This document shows, piece after piece, positions 8,212 through 17,182 of a DNA stretch of 64,000 nucleotides. The stretch comes from Aquilonibacter sp963820185 (GTDB taxonomy: Bacteria > Vulcanimicrobiota > Vulcanimicrobiia > Vulcanimicrobiales > Vulcanimicrobiaceae): positions 124,001 to 188,000 of the forward strand of contig CAWFYV010000007.1 of NCBI GenBank assembly GCA_963820185.1, given 5' to 3'. The notes under the pieces were generated by a model. It did not search any database. It was not told the DNA's origin and was given only the letters and a program-made list of their open reading frames with translations. The number at the start of each line of letters is the position of its first letter. The first letter of the stretch is position 1. Position numbers and translations under genes: made by a program.

Positions 8212-9288
8212 CTACAGCGTGGACCACACGTCGAGTTTGCGCTTGACTCCTTCGATCACCGCGTCGGTGAATTCAGTCGTGCTGGCCTGGCCGCCCAAAT
8301 CGGCCGTCGCGACACCTTCGTGCAAGGCCTCAAGGGAAGCCTCGTAGATTGCGCGCGATGCGTTGGACGCGCGGCGGTCGTCGACGTATCCCAGGAGCGC
8401 GCCCGCGGCGAGGATCATCGCCAGTGGGTTAGCTACATTTTTTCCGAACAGCCGCGGCGCGGTGCCGTGCGGCGCTTCGGCCATCACCACGTCGGGCCGG
8501 AGTTGCTCGTCGAATCCAAGCAGGATCGACTCGGCGCCGGCGATCGAGCCAAAGAGTTGCATCACAAAATCGGAGAGACAGTCGCCGTCGCGATTGAGCG
8601 ACGGAATGACGAGCGGATAGTCGCCCGCGTTTGAAATCAACAGCGCATACGTCGCGTCGATCAGTTGCGGATCGTAGCCGACATCCGGATGACGCGCCGC
8701 GGCCGCATCCATCTCTTCTTTGAGCATACCTTCGTACACCGGGCTGACGGTATACTTCGGTCCGCCGAAAACTTTCGCGCCCATCTTTTTTGCGTGTTGG
8801 AACGCGTATTCGGCAACGTAGCGGCACACACTGCGCGAGATCACTTCGGTGCGCAGCGCAATCTCGTCGACGCCCTCGCCTTCACGCCATTCCTTTGCGC
8901 CGTACGCATCGCCGACGGCCATGCGCACAACCGAGATCGGCGCGTGAATGCCGGCCACGGGACGCACGCGCGGGAGCTTGCGCCCCGTGCGTACGATCAC
9001 TTTGCCGTCGATCTCTTGGCGCAACATCGCATTGGGCGATCCAACGTCGCCTTGCCCTTCCGGCGTGATCGTCGCGGCCTTCAGGCCGAGTTTGTGCACG
9101 ACCATTGCAGCCGAGGCATCATGCACGACTTGGTTGTTCGTCGCGCGGCGATTCTCGAGCGAGAGGTCGTAGTGCTCGAAGGCGAGGGGAATATCGATGA
9201 CCGATTCGTCGAGCACGCGCAACGACTCGTCGAGCAACTCTTCTCCGGTTTGGTCGCCATCGAGGACGACGATCGTGGGGCTCTGCAA
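8212..9288 (-). CDS. isocitrate/isopropylmalate dehydrogenase family enzyme
   Basis: A 358-residue NAD(P)-dependent beta-decarboxylating dehydrogenase. The family core is visible: VVLDGDQTGEEL at the N-terminus, ITPEGQGDVGSPNAMLRQE in the substrate region, RNP-like SLNRDGDCLSDF, and EAPHGTAPRLFGKNVANP, which is closer to isocitrate dehydrogenases (EATHGTAP) than to LeuB (VHGSAP). It could act as isocitrate dehydrogenase, or as a generalist covering 3-isopropylmalate, since no leuB lies with leuACD at 44-47 kb. Sequence alone does not settle this. The start is TTG at 9288 with TAGGAG five bases upstream. It is divergent from ftsK with only 36 bp between starts. Confidence 0.78.
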   Translation of the reverse strand: MQSPTIVVLDGDQTGEELLDESLRVLDESVIDIPLAFEHYDLSLENRRATNNQVVHDASAAMVVHKLGLKAATITPEGQGDVGSPNAMLRQEIDGKVIVRTGRKLPRVRPVAGIHAPISVVRMAVGDAYGAKEWREGEGVDEIALRTEVISRSVCRYVAEYAFQHAKKMGAKVFGGPKYTVSPVYEGMLKEEMDAAAARHPDVGYDPQLIDATYALLISNAGDYPLVIPSLNRDGDCLSDFVMQLFGSIAGAESILLGFDEQLRPDVVMAEAPHGTAPRLFGKNVANPLAMILAAGALLGYVDDRRASNASRAIYEASLEALHEGVATADLGGQASTTEFTDAVIEGVKRKLDVWSTL

Positions 9289-9324
9289 GTGATCTCCTAA
9301 TCAAATGACGAAGTAATATTCCCG

Positions 9325-11487
9325 ATGGCACGAGTACGCCGTAAGGCAAGTGCAAGGAAGCTCAATCTCGAGATCGTCGGAATCGCCGCACTCTCCGTGG
9401 CGCTGCTGTGCGGTATCGCACTTGCGATTCCGGGGGCAACGGGCAACATCGGCCGCGCACTGGCGGGCGGGTTGCGCGAACTCTTTGGAGGAGGCGCCGC
9501 GCTTTTCCCGGTGCTGGTCGCACTTCTTGGCGCGATCGTCTTCCTCGAGATCAACGTCCCACGGATGATCGCGACCTTGGGCTCCTCGGCGCTCTCGTAC
9601 TTCCTTATCTTTGACGCGGCGCTGGGCTCAACGGGGCCCCGTGGCGGCGGCATGGTGGGCGCGGGCATCTGGTCCGCGCTGCACGGCTTGCTAGGTACCG
9701 CCGGTGCGTGGATCGTCCTCGTCGTGGTCACGGCAACGCTCACGCTCTCGCTGACGCAAGTCAGTTTGAAGAAGCTGATCGGCCTGTTGCTGGGAATCCT
9801 CGCGGGCATTCGCTTGCCGAAGATCCCAAAGATCTCGCTTGCGTTGCCCGAAGGCCACTCCTCGCTACGCGAGGCGTTTGCACTTCCGAAAGCGGCACGT
9901 GCGCCGGCCTTCGACGTCGAGACCGCCAAGCTAGAGGAAGAGGAAGAGCCGGTGCTCGTCGCGCCGCGGGCCCCGGTCGTCATCGCGCCGCCCGCCGTCG
10001 TGATGCCGCCTCCCATCGTCGGTGACTACGAATCCGCCGACCTGGTCGCTACGACGCGTTCGTACCGCTTGCCGGATCTCGCCTTGTTCGATGCGCCGCA
10101 AGCGCAGATTGTCGACGATTCGAGCCGTGCACACGTGCTCGAAGATACGCTCGCGAGTTTTGGCGTCGGCGCAAAAGTTACCCATATCGAGCGCGGTCCG
10201 TCGATCACGCGCTACGAATTGCGTCCGGAACGCGGCGTGAAGATTTCCAAGATCGCGTCGTTGGCTGACGATCTCGCGCTTGCGCTCGCCGCGACCAGCG
10301 TGCGCATCGAAGCGCCGATTCCGGGCAAGTCCGCGGTCGGCATCGAGGTGCCCAACGCCACCGTCTCGGTTGTGGCGATTCGCGAGATTCTTGATGCAAT
10401 TCCCAATCGCGGCACGATTCCGCCGCTGTGGATGGCCCTGGGTAAAGATATTACCGGCCGCCCGGTCTTCGGCGATCTCGGAAAGATGCCGCACTTGCTC
10501 GTCGCCGGTGCGACCGGATCGGGCAAATCGGTCTGCTTGAACACGATCATCGCGTCGTTGCTCGTGTCGGCGACGCCGGATCAAGTGCAGATGTTGATGA
10601 TCGATCCCAAACGGGTCGAGCTCACGGTGTACAACGGCATTCCGCACCTAATCAAAGAGGTGATCGTCGACGCGCGCATGGCGGCTGGGGCGCTCTTCGA
10701 GATGACCAAGGAGATGGACGCGCGCTACGAACGCTTCGCCAAAGCCGGCGTGCGCAAGATCGAAGAGTACAATGCGAAGTATTCCGACGAAAAGCTGCCC
10801 TACGTCGTGATCGTTATCGACGAACTGGCCGACCTTATGCTCGTCGCACCGGCGAAGGTCGAAACAACGATCATGCGCCTGGCGCAGCTTGCGCGCGCTA
10901 CCGGCATCCACTTGATCGTCGCGACGCAGCGTCCATCGGTCGACGTGATCACCGGCTTGATCAAAGCAAACATTCCCTCGCGCATCTCGTTTGCCGTGAG
11001 TTCACAGGTCGACTCACGCACGATTCTTGACATGAACGGCGCGGAGCGCCTCCTCGGTCGCGGGGACATGCTGTATTTGCCGATCGATGCGCCCAAGCCG
11101 ATTCGTGCGCAGGGCGCGTACATCACCGGGAACGAGGTCAACCGCCTCGTCGACTTCTGGGCGAAGCAGGCGCGCCCGGAGAATCTGCTCGATGTCGAAG
11201 TCGTGCCGGTCAGCGACGAGGATTCGGGCAAGAGCGCCGATCCGCTGTGCTACGAAGCCGCGAAGTTCATCATCGAAACGCAGTATGCGTCGACGGCGCA
11301 GTTGCAATCGCAATTCTCGATCGGCCATCCGCGCGCCGTTCGTGTGATGAAGCAACTCGAGGAGTTCAAAGTCGTCGGGCCGCACGAAGGGACGAAGCCG
11401 CGTAAGATTCTGCTTGGCTTGCCCGAGTTGGAAGTTATTGCGCCACGCCTGGGCAAATCTGACGACGCACAACAAGAGTTGTTTTGA
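9325..11487 (+). CDS. ftsK: DNA translocase FtsK
   Basis: A 720-residue membrane-anchored motor that pumps chromosome termini through the division septum. The N-terminal quarter has about four hydrophobic helices (near residues 17-36, 60-80, 85-100 and 115-160). A short Pro/Val-rich linker comes before the motor domain, where Walker A is GATGSGKS at residues 395-402 and the DEx Walker B region reads YVVIVIDELADLM. The C-terminal winged-helix gamma domain (about 640-705, AQLQSQFSIGHPRAVRVM) binds KOPS-type sequences. There is no Shine-Dalgarno; TAATAT lies 5 nt before the ATG, which suggests a leaderless transcript. The stop overlaps the next gene (TTGA). Confidence 0.95.
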   Translation: MARVRRKASARKLNLEIVGIAALSVALLCGIALAIPGATGNIGRALAGGLRELFGGGAALFPVLVALLGAIVFLEINVPRMIATLGSSALSYFLIFDAALGSTGPRGGGMVGAGIWSALHGLLGTAGAWIVLVVVTATLTLSLTQVSLKKLIGLLLGILAGIRLPKIPKISLALPEGHSSLREAFALPKAARAPAFDVETAKLEEEEEPVLVAPRAPVVIAPPAVVMPPPIVGDYESADLVATTRSYRLPDLALFDAPQAQIVDDSSRAHVLEDTLASFGVGAKVTHIERGPSITRYELRPERGVKISKIASLADDLALALAATSVRIEAPIPGKSAVGIEVPNATVSVVAIREILDAIPNRGTIPPLWMALGKDITGRPVFGDLGKMPHLLVAGATGSGKSVCLNTIIASLLVSATPDQVQMLMIDPKRVELTVYNGIPHLIKEVIVDARMAAGALFEMTKEMDARYERFAKAGVRKIEEYNAKYSDEKLPYVVIVIDELADLMLVAPAKVETTIMRLAQLARATGIHLIVATQRPSVDVITGLIKANIPSRISFAVSSQVDSRTILDMNGAERLLGRGDMLYLPIDAPKPIRAQGAYITGNEVNRLVDFWAKQARPENLLDVEVVPVSDEDSGKSADPLCYEAAKFIIETQYASTAQLQSQFSIGHPRAVRVMKQLEEFKVVGPHEGTKPRKILLGLPELEVIAPRLGKSDDAQQELF

Positions 11488-12126
11488 GTATCGCGCAGCG
11501 GGCCTTCGTGCTGGCACCTGCGGTGGTTGCGTTTGCGCTGTTTCTCGTGCTCGGCTACGCCGTCGATCACGCGCCCGATCCGGGATGGCTCATGCAGGCG
11601 GAGATCCAGTGGGTCAATCATCGCAACGCAGCTCGCCTGGTTCATCACGTGGTTTGGATTCTTCCAGGTGCTGTTGCCGATCGGTATCGTAGTCGCGATC
11701 GTTGCAATCGCCGTACCGTCGTGGCGCTCGCGTCTTACGTTCGCAATCCTCTCGCTGGTGCTCGCGTGGCGCGGCACCGATGCGTGGCAGCACTTCTTCG
11801 CTCGTCCCCGACGCCCGGACTGGGTGATCAAGCACGAGCTCTCATTTTCGTATCCGAGCTCGCATGCCACGATCGCAATCGCATTTTATGTGGTGCTCGC
11901 AATATTTGTCGCGCGTAGTGCTCTGCCGGGCAGAGCGTGGCTCGCGCCGGCGCTCGTCCTGCTCGCCGTTGGTATCATCTGGTCGCGCCTGGCGCTCGGG
12001 GCGCACTACCTCACCGATGTCGTGGGAGGGCTCCTCTGGGGCTGCACCATCGTGGCTACGCTCGCCGCCTGCTGGCCGACTCAGACATTCCTCTTCGAGG
12101 GGCGGACCCGCGCATCTTTAGAATAG
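11484..12126 (+). CDS. PAP2-family phosphatase, interrupted by a +1 frameshift
   Basis: A membrane phosphatase of the PAP2/undecaprenyl-diphosphatase superfamily that likely acts on lipid phosphates. The first part is read from TTG 11484 (signal-like helix, then HAPDPGWLMQAEIQWVNHRN). The rest is in the +1 frame (LAWFITWFGFFQVLLPIG onward). The shift lies at about 11625-11637. The second part holds the catalytic signature SYPSSHATIAIAFY and LGAHYLTDVVGGLLWG with the paired SGH/SSH and H-D motifs. Removing one base gives 213 residues, normal for the family. Either the gene is broken or the base is a sequencing error. It is coupled to ftsK by a 4-bp overlap. Confidence 0.75.
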
Positions 12127-12133
12127 GTGGGAG

Positions 12134-13279
12134 ATGGCTTACCACATGGATCCACGGCTCGTCGAGATCGAAGCGAAGGTCGACGCCGGCACCCCGCTCT
12201 CTATGGAAGACGGACTCGCGCTCTACCGCACGCACGACATCCACAACCTGGGTCGGATTGCACGCAAACAGAAAGAGCGCAAGAGCGGGAAGAAAGTGTT
12301 CTACGTTCTCAACCGCTACATCAACTCGACCAACGTATGCTTCGCGGGATGCAAATTTTGCTCGTTTGCGGCTGACGAGTTCAAGGAAGCGGCGCGCGTC
12401 TTCCGGATGACCGCCGATCAGGTGTATGCCAAGGCGCTCGAGACCGGTAATAATTTCAATCAGCTCCACATCGTCGGTGGCCACGACCCGCGTCAGCTTT
12501 CGCTCGACTACTGGTTGCCGCTGATGCGCCGCTTCAAAGAGACGCTACCCCACGTGCAGCTCTCACTCTTCACGGCGGCCGAGATCGAATACATGGCCAA
12601 GCGCCATCGCATGAGCTTTCCCGAAATCGTGCGCACCCTCAAAGAGGCCGGCCTTGACAACGTCAACGGCGGTGCAGCCGAGATTCTGGGCGAGCCGACG
12701 CGTTCGAAGATCTGCGCGAACAAAGTCTCCGGCGAAAACTGGCTCGTGATCCACGAGGAGTTGCATCGTCAGGGTGTCGCTTCGAATGCGACGATGCTCT
12801 ACGGGCACGTCGAGTCGCTCGAAGACCGCGTCGATCACTTTATCAAACTCCGCGAGTCGCAGGAGCGCTCGCCAGGCTTCAACGCGTTCATTCCGCTCGC
12901 GTTTCACCCCGACGGGAACGAACTGTCGTACTGCGGCTGGACGACGGGGCTCGACGATCTGCGTACCTTCGCCGTTGCGCGCTTGATGCTCAACAACTTC
13001 GAGCACATCAAGGCCTATTGGATGATCCAAGGCTTGAAAATCTGTCAGGTGGCGTTGCAGTATGGCGCCGACGATATGGACGGCACGCACGGCTCGACCG
13101 ACGAGGAGATGATCTATCACTCGGCCGGCACGCAGTCCGGTCAATACGTCGATGACCGCGAATTCCGCCGTTTGATTGAAGCCGCGGGCTACACGCCAGT
13201 CCGGCGCAACAGCACATATAAGGAGTTCCCGCACGACTGGATACCACCCCAAACCGAAAAAGAATTGGTGACGATCTAG
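12134..13279 (+). CDS. mqnE: aminofutalosine synthase MqnE
   Basis: A radical-SAM enzyme of the futalosine menaquinone pathway that joins 3-(1-carboxyvinyloxy)benzoate to the S-adenosylmethionine adenosyl radical to give aminofutalosine. It has 381 residues; the cluster cysteines are C69, C73 and C76 in NSTNVCFAGCKFCSF. HIVGGHDPR and the C-terminal YGADDMDGT are MqnE-like features that separate it from MqnC. GGGAG lies directly before ATG 12134; an in-frame ATG at 12146 (MDPRLVEIE) is equally plausible as the start. mqnA and mqnC follow on the same strand, so three futalosine-route genes are clustered. mqnB and mqnD are not in the window. Confidence 0.93.
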   Translation: MAYHMDPRLVEIEAKVDAGTPLSMEDGLALYRTHDIHNLGRIARKQKERKSGKKVFYVLNRYINSTNVCFAGCKFCSFAADEFKEAARVFRMTADQVYAKALETGNNFNQLHIVGGHDPRQLSLDYWLPLMRRFKETLPHVQLSLFTAAEIEYMAKRHRMSFPEIVRTLKEAGLDNVNGGAAEILGEPTRSKICANKVSGENWLVIHEELHRQGVASNATMLYGHVESLEDRVDHFIKLRESQERSPGFNAFIPLAFHPDGNELSYCGWTTGLDDLRTFAVARLMLNNFEHIKAYWMIQGLKICQVALQYGADDMDGTHGSTDEEMIYHSAGTQSGQYVDDREFRRLIEAAGYTPVRRNSTYKEFPHDWIPPQTEKELVTI

Positions 13280-13293
13280 TGCTGCGCTGCGGA

Positions 13294-13340
13294 CGTCCTT
13301 CGACTACACTCGCTTCGCTCGTTACGCTCAGGATGACAAG
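13294..13340 (+). repeat. short intergenic repeat of the CTTCGACT...CTCAGGATGACA type
   Basis: The 61-bp gap between mqnE and mqnA is nearly filled by a low-complexity, partly self-complementary sequence. It has TCGCTTCGCTCG in its centre and ends CTCAGGATGACA. Its outer parts (CTTCGAC and GCTCAGGA) recur in the palindromic insert at 36254-36310. It looks like an extragenic repeat family rather than a regulatory site. Confidence 0.55.
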
Positions 13341-14177
13341 ATGAGTTTACGCTGCGGAAGAATTGTGTACACCAACGATCTGCCGATCTATACCGCGTTC
13401 GACGTCGATGCCATCGGCTATCCCGGTTCGTTGCATGCCGACGTGCCGTCGAGACTCAATGCAATGCTGATCGGCGGCGAACTCGATCTCAGTCCGATCA
13501 GCGCATTTGCCTGGGCCCAACATGCCGAAGAACTCGTACTCCTGCCCGACTTGTGCATCGGCGCGCGCGATGAAGTGGTCTCGGTCGTACTCGTGTCCGA
13601 GATACCGCCGGCGCTGCTTGACGGAGTGCCGATTGCGCTCACGACCGAATCGGCAACGGGGCGCAACCTCTTGCGCGTCGTGCTGGAACGCCGGTATGGT
13701 GTGCATCCACACTATCTGGAATCGGATCGTCCGCTCGAGGTCGCGTCGCAGGGCAGAGCCGCGCTCCTGATCGGCGACTCGGCGATCGATGCGCTCGAGC
13801 GCTTCCCGGGCGAGCAGGTCTACGATCTGGGCACGCTCTGGCACGAATGGACGCATCAGCAGACGGTCTTCGCAGTATGGGCTGCGCGACGCGATGCCTA
13901 CGAGCGCGATCCCGAAGCAGTCCGCGAGTGCATGCACGCGCTTACTGACAGCTACACATGGTCGCGCTCACATATGAGCGCCGTGATAGAAGCTGCACAG
14001 TGCGTGCGTCCGCGCGCGCCCGGCTTCTACGAAGAGTACTATGGCAAACTGAATTTTACGTTCCACTCGGCGGCGCAGAGCGGGCTCGGTGCCTTCTGTC
14101 GCGAGCTCTTTGCGATCGGCGCGATCGACGTTGTTCCCCATTCGCTTCCGGAGGCAATCGGTGTCGTCACTCGCTAG
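13341..14177 (+). CDS. mqnA: chorismate dehydratase MqnA
   Basis: MqnA dehydrates chorismate to 3-(1-carboxyvinyloxy)benzoate, the first step of futalosine-dependent menaquinone synthesis. The 278-residue protein has the periplasmic-binding-protein-like fold of the MqnA/MqnD group: GRIVYTNDLPIYTAF at the N-terminus, then PSRLNAMLIGGELDLSPISA and the central TTESATGRNLLRVVLE. It overlaps mqnC by 17 bp, and the mqnC ribosome-binding site lies inside its 3' end, so translation is probably coupled. Members of this family are easily confused with MqnD. The assignment to MqnA rests on the DLSPISAFAW motif and on the gene order. Confidence 0.9.
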   Translation: MSLRCGRIVYTNDLPIYTAFDVDAIGYPGSLHADVPSRLNAMLIGGELDLSPISAFAWAQHAEELVLLPDLCIGARDEVVSVVLVSEIPPALLDGVPIALTTESATGRNLLRVVLERRYGVHPHYLESDRPLEVASQGRAALLIGDSAIDALERFPGEQVYDLGTLWHEWTHQQTVFAVWAARRDAYERDPEAVRECMHALTDSYTWSRSHMSAVIEAAQCVRPRAPGFYEEYYGKLNFTFHSAAQSGLGAFCRELFAIGAIDVVPHSLPEAIGVVTR

Positions 14178-15246
14178 TCTGCTCGAGCGCGCCGCGGCCG
14201 GCGGGCGTCTGTCGTTCGACGAGGGCGTGCGGCTCTACCGTGAGGCCGACCTGCACGAGCTCGGCATGGCGGCGCACGCGCGCCGCATGCACTTGCATCC
14301 GAGCAACGTCGTGACCTACGTGATCGACACGACGATCGACTATACGAACGTCTGCAACGTCCATTGCACGTTTTGCGCGTTCTTCCGGCCCGAACATCAC
14401 AAGGAAGGACGCACGCTCTCCCACGACCAGGTCGTCGCTCGCGTGAAAAAGGCCGCCGACCTCGGCGCGACCCAGATCATGATCCAGGGCGGCGTTAATC
14501 CGGATCTGCCGCTTTCCTGGTACGAAGAGCTGTTCCGGCGCGTCCGCAGCGAGTTTCCGAACGTTGACATTCACTCACTCTCGGTCTCCGAGATCACCGG
14601 CCTGGCCAAAGTCGAGGAAATGTCGCCGCGGGCCGTGCTCGAGCGCCTGCAGGCGGCCGGGCTCAAATCGCTGCCCGGCGCCGGTGCCGAGATTCTCGTC
14701 GAGCGCGTCCGCAAACGGATCTCGGCGCGCAAAGTGACGCCGCACGAGTGGCTCGACGTCATGCGCCAGGCGCATCACCTGGGCATGAAGACGACGGCGA
14801 CGATGATGTACGGCTCGATCGAGAACGACGAAGAGCGTATCGAGCACATGCACGTGCTGCGCGAGTTGCAAGACGAAACCGGCGGCTTTACGGCGTTCAT
14901 ACCGTGGTTCTACGTGCCGTTCAAGACGCCGCTTCGCGGCAAGGAAGCGACTGCGCTCGAATATCTGCGCGTGCTCGCCGTTGCGCGGCTCTATCTCGAC
15001 AACTTCGCGCACCTGCAAGCGTCGTGGCTGACACCGGGTTTGAAGATGGGCCAGCTCGCACTTTTCTACGGCTGCGACGACATGGGCGGCGTGATCATCG
15101 AAGACCGCGTCGTGCGCGACGCCGGCGCGAGCAACGAAGCGACGCGCCGCGATCTCGAACACGCGATCATCACTGCGGGCTTCACGCCGGTCATCCGCGA
15201 CACGTACTGGAACGTGCGCAATGACATGGCCTTGGCGACGGCTTAG
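14161..15246 (+). CDS. mqnC: cyclic dehypoxanthine futalosine synthase MqnC
   Basis: A radical-SAM enzyme that cyclises dehypoxanthine futalosine in the futalosine menaquinone route. The 361 residues include C65, C69 and C72 in YTNVCNVHCTFCAFF. The MqnC-specific IMIQGGVNPDLPLSWY, LPGAGAEILVERVR and FIPWFYVPFKTPL segments are clear. The GTG at 14161 is chosen because GGAGG lies 6 nt upstream and the N-terminus (SSLASLLERAAAG) then matches the family; an earlier in-frame codon at 14089 lies deep in mqnA. The stop overlaps convergent mnmA by 4 bp. Confidence 0.94.
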   Translation: MSSLASLLERAAAGGRLSFDEGVRLYREADLHELGMAAHARRMHLHPSNVVTYVIDTTIDYTNVCNVHCTFCAFFRPEHHKEGRTLSHDQVVARVKKAADLGATQIMIQGGVNPDLPLSWYEELFRRVRSEFPNVDIHSLSVSEITGLAKVEEMSPRAVLERLQAAGLKSLPGAGAEILVERVRKRISARKVTPHEWLDVMRQAHHLGMKTTATMMYGSIENDEERIEHMHVLRELQDETGGFTAFIPWFYVPFKTPLRGKEATALEYLRVLAVARLYLDNFAHLQASWLTPGLKMGQLALFYGCDDMGGVIIEDRVVRDAGASNEATRRDLEHAIITAGFTPVIRDTYWNVRNDMALATA

Positions 15247-16319
15247 AACGCTTCTCGAATCGTAGCTGCACCCAGGACCTCGTCGCGGTCGTCAAAGATC
15301 GCGACCAGCTGCCCTGGCGTTACCGCGCGCAGCGGCGACTCGAAGCGCAGCAGGAGCGCGCCGTCGGCGATCGTGGCCTGCGCCGGTACCGGCGTCGCGC
15401 GATAACGCACCATCGCGCGCACCGAAACGGGTCCGGCTGCGAAGCGCTCCGGCGCGAGAAGATTGACTTCATCCGCGCGCAAGGCGCTCGAGAGCAGCTC
15501 ATCCTCGCGCCCAATAACGATCGTGTTGGTCTGCGACTCGATTCGCGTGACGTAGCGCGCGCCGTCATTGGTCGCGGGTAATTTCGTGCGCTGGCCGATC
15601 GTATAGTTCGAAATCCCGGAATGCGTGCCGACCGCGGCGCCGGCTCCGTCGACGATCGGGCCCTCGCGATTGATTTCGGGTTGCAAACGTTCCAACACGT
15701 CGCGGTAATCGCCACCTTCAACGAAGCAGATGTCTTGAGATTCGGCTTTCTCGTGCACCGGAAGTCCCATGCGACGTGCGTGCTCGCGCGTCACGGGCTT
15801 CTCCATCGTGCCGACGGGGAGCAGCAACGTCGCGAGTTGCTCGCGCGAGAGTTGCGCCAGCGTGTAGGATTGATCTTTGGCGTTTGGCGTGCGGTAGAGG
15901 TGCGGCCCCTGCTCGTTCTGTTCGAGCCGCGCGTAGTGACCGGTCGCAACGTATTGCGCGTCAAGCCGCTGCGCATAGGTCGCAAGCGTGCCGAGCTTCA
16001 CGAAGTTGTTGCATGACACGCATGGGTTGGGCGTACGGCCGCTGGCGTAGTCATCGATGAAGCGATCGATGACGTTCCTGCGGAACGTCTCTTCGAAATT
16101 CAGCACGTAGTGCGGGATACCAAGCACCGACGCACTGCGCCGGGCGTCGTCGAAGTCGTCAACACCGCAGCAACTCTTGGCGTGCGGCGCGCGTGTCGGT
16201 GTGTACATCTTCATCGTCACGCCGATGACGTCGTAACCTGCCTCCACCAAAAGGCCGGCCGCGACCGCCGAATCGACGCCGCCGCTCATTGCAGCGATAA
16301 CCCTCGTTTTGCTTGCCAT
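15243..16319 (-). CDS. mnmA: tRNA-specific 2-thiouridylase MnmA
   Basis: MnmA adenylates and thiolates U34 of tRNA-Glu, -Gln and -Lys. The 358 residues show the PP-loop SGGVDS at 12-17, the catalytic cysteine pair (C100 in TPNPC and C198 in SQDICFV), TGHYARL, AKDQSYTLAQL, and a C-terminal beta-barrel domain with GQLVAIFD. Length is standard. It is convergent with mqnC (4-bp stop overlap) and divergent from the RodZ-like gene. Both genes may share the 48-bp region between 16320 and 16367. Confidence 0.96.
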   Translation of the reverse strand: MASKTRVIAAMSGGVDSAVAAGLLVEAGYDVIGVTMKMYTPTRAPHAKSCCGVDDFDDARRSASVLGIPHYVLNFEETFRRNVIDRFIDDYASGRTPNPCVSCNNFVKLGTLATYAQRLDAQYVATGHYARLEQNEQGPHLYRTPNAKDQSYTLAQLSREQLATLLLPVGTMEKPVTREHARRMGLPVHEKAESQDICFVEGGDYRDVLERLQPEINREGPIVDGAGAAVGTHSGISNYTIGQRTKLPATNDGARYVTRIESQTNTIVIGREDELLSSALRADEVNLLAPERFAAGPVSVRAMVRYRATPVPAQATIADGALLLRFESPLRAVTPGQLVAIFDDRDEVLGAATIREAF

Positions 16320-16367
16320 TTCCGTTGCACAGGATAACAGGAGAAAGGGACTAACTCAAAGCCCCAA

Positions 16368-17174
16368 ATGCCACAGCTGGGTGAGCGGTTTCGCGCCGCA
16401 CGCGAGGCTCGCGGCCTCACGCTCTCGGACGTCGCCGAGCACATTCGTATTCGCTCGGTCTACCTGGCTGCCATCGAAGATGAGAGCTGGGCCTCGATCG
16501 GCGCGCCGGTCTACATTCGCGGGTTTTTGCGCACCTATGCGCGGTTTGTCGGTCTCGATCCCGAGGAGGTCGTCGCCGAATTCAACGGCCAGGCCTCGGC
16601 GCCACCCGCCCCGGTGCCTAGCGCCCCCGGTGCGCCGCCGAAGACGAGCTACCTCGCCGACGAGCAAGCGCCTGCTCGGGGGCTTTCGCCACTCATCTGG
16701 ATCGCTTCGCTGATCGCGGTGGTCTTGATCGCCATCGTCGTGTACAACGAGGCGACGCTGCATGCGCGGCAGACCGCGGCGGCGCTTCCTTCTAATAGTC
16801 CGACGGTCAGTCCGGTGGCGAGCGCGACGGCCCTCGTCGCTTCTACGACCGCGAGTCCGGATGCAAGCGAGAGCGGGAGTCCCGACGCGAGTGTCAGCCC
16901 GAATGTGAGCCCGAGCCCAAGCGCGAGCCCCGAGGTCGCTGGACCGAACACGCTGGAGGTTCGGTTCTCGGCCCCCTCCTGGCTTAGGGTCACAGTTGAC
17001 GGCAATGTTAGCATGGAGGGTACGTTTCCGGCCGGAACGGTTCGCCAGTTCCACGGAAAGATCGCGAGGCTGCGGGTCGGTAATGCGGGCGGCGTCGAGA
17101 TCATTGTTGACGGCAAGAGCTTAGGCAAATTGGGCTCTGCCGGCGACGTCGTCGAGCGCAGTTTCACCCTGTAG
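16368..17174 (+). CDS. RodZ-like helix-turn-helix membrane protein with DUF4115 domain
   Basis: A 268-residue bitopic protein with the RodZ plan: N-terminal HTH_25 domain (residues 1-70, LGERFRAAREARGLTLSDVA and YIRGFLRTYARFVGL), a Pro-rich linker, one transmembrane helix at about 108-126, a Ser/Pro/Thr/Ala-rich spacer (about 130-190), and a C-terminal DUF4115 beta domain (about 195-268, LEVRFSAPSWLRVTVDG). RodZ links MreB filaments to the wall-elongation machinery; no mreB is in the window, so the cell-shape role is by family only. yajQ follows after 8 bp. An AGGAG lies rather far (over 15 nt) upstream of the ATG. Confidence 0.85.
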   Translation: MPQLGERFRAAREARGLTLSDVAEHIRIRSVYLAAIEDESWASIGAPVYIRGFLRTYARFVGLDPEEVVAEFNGQASAPPAPVPSAPGAPPKTSYLADEQAPARGLSPLIWIASLIAVVLIAIVVYNEATLHARQTAAALPSNSPTVSPVASATALVASTTASPDASESGSPDASVSPNVSPSPSASPEVAGPNTLEVRFSAPSWLRVTVDGNVSMEGTFPAGTVRQFHGKIARLRVGNAGGVEIIVDGKSLGKLGSAGDVVERSFTL

Positions 17175-17182
17175 GAGCCTTC

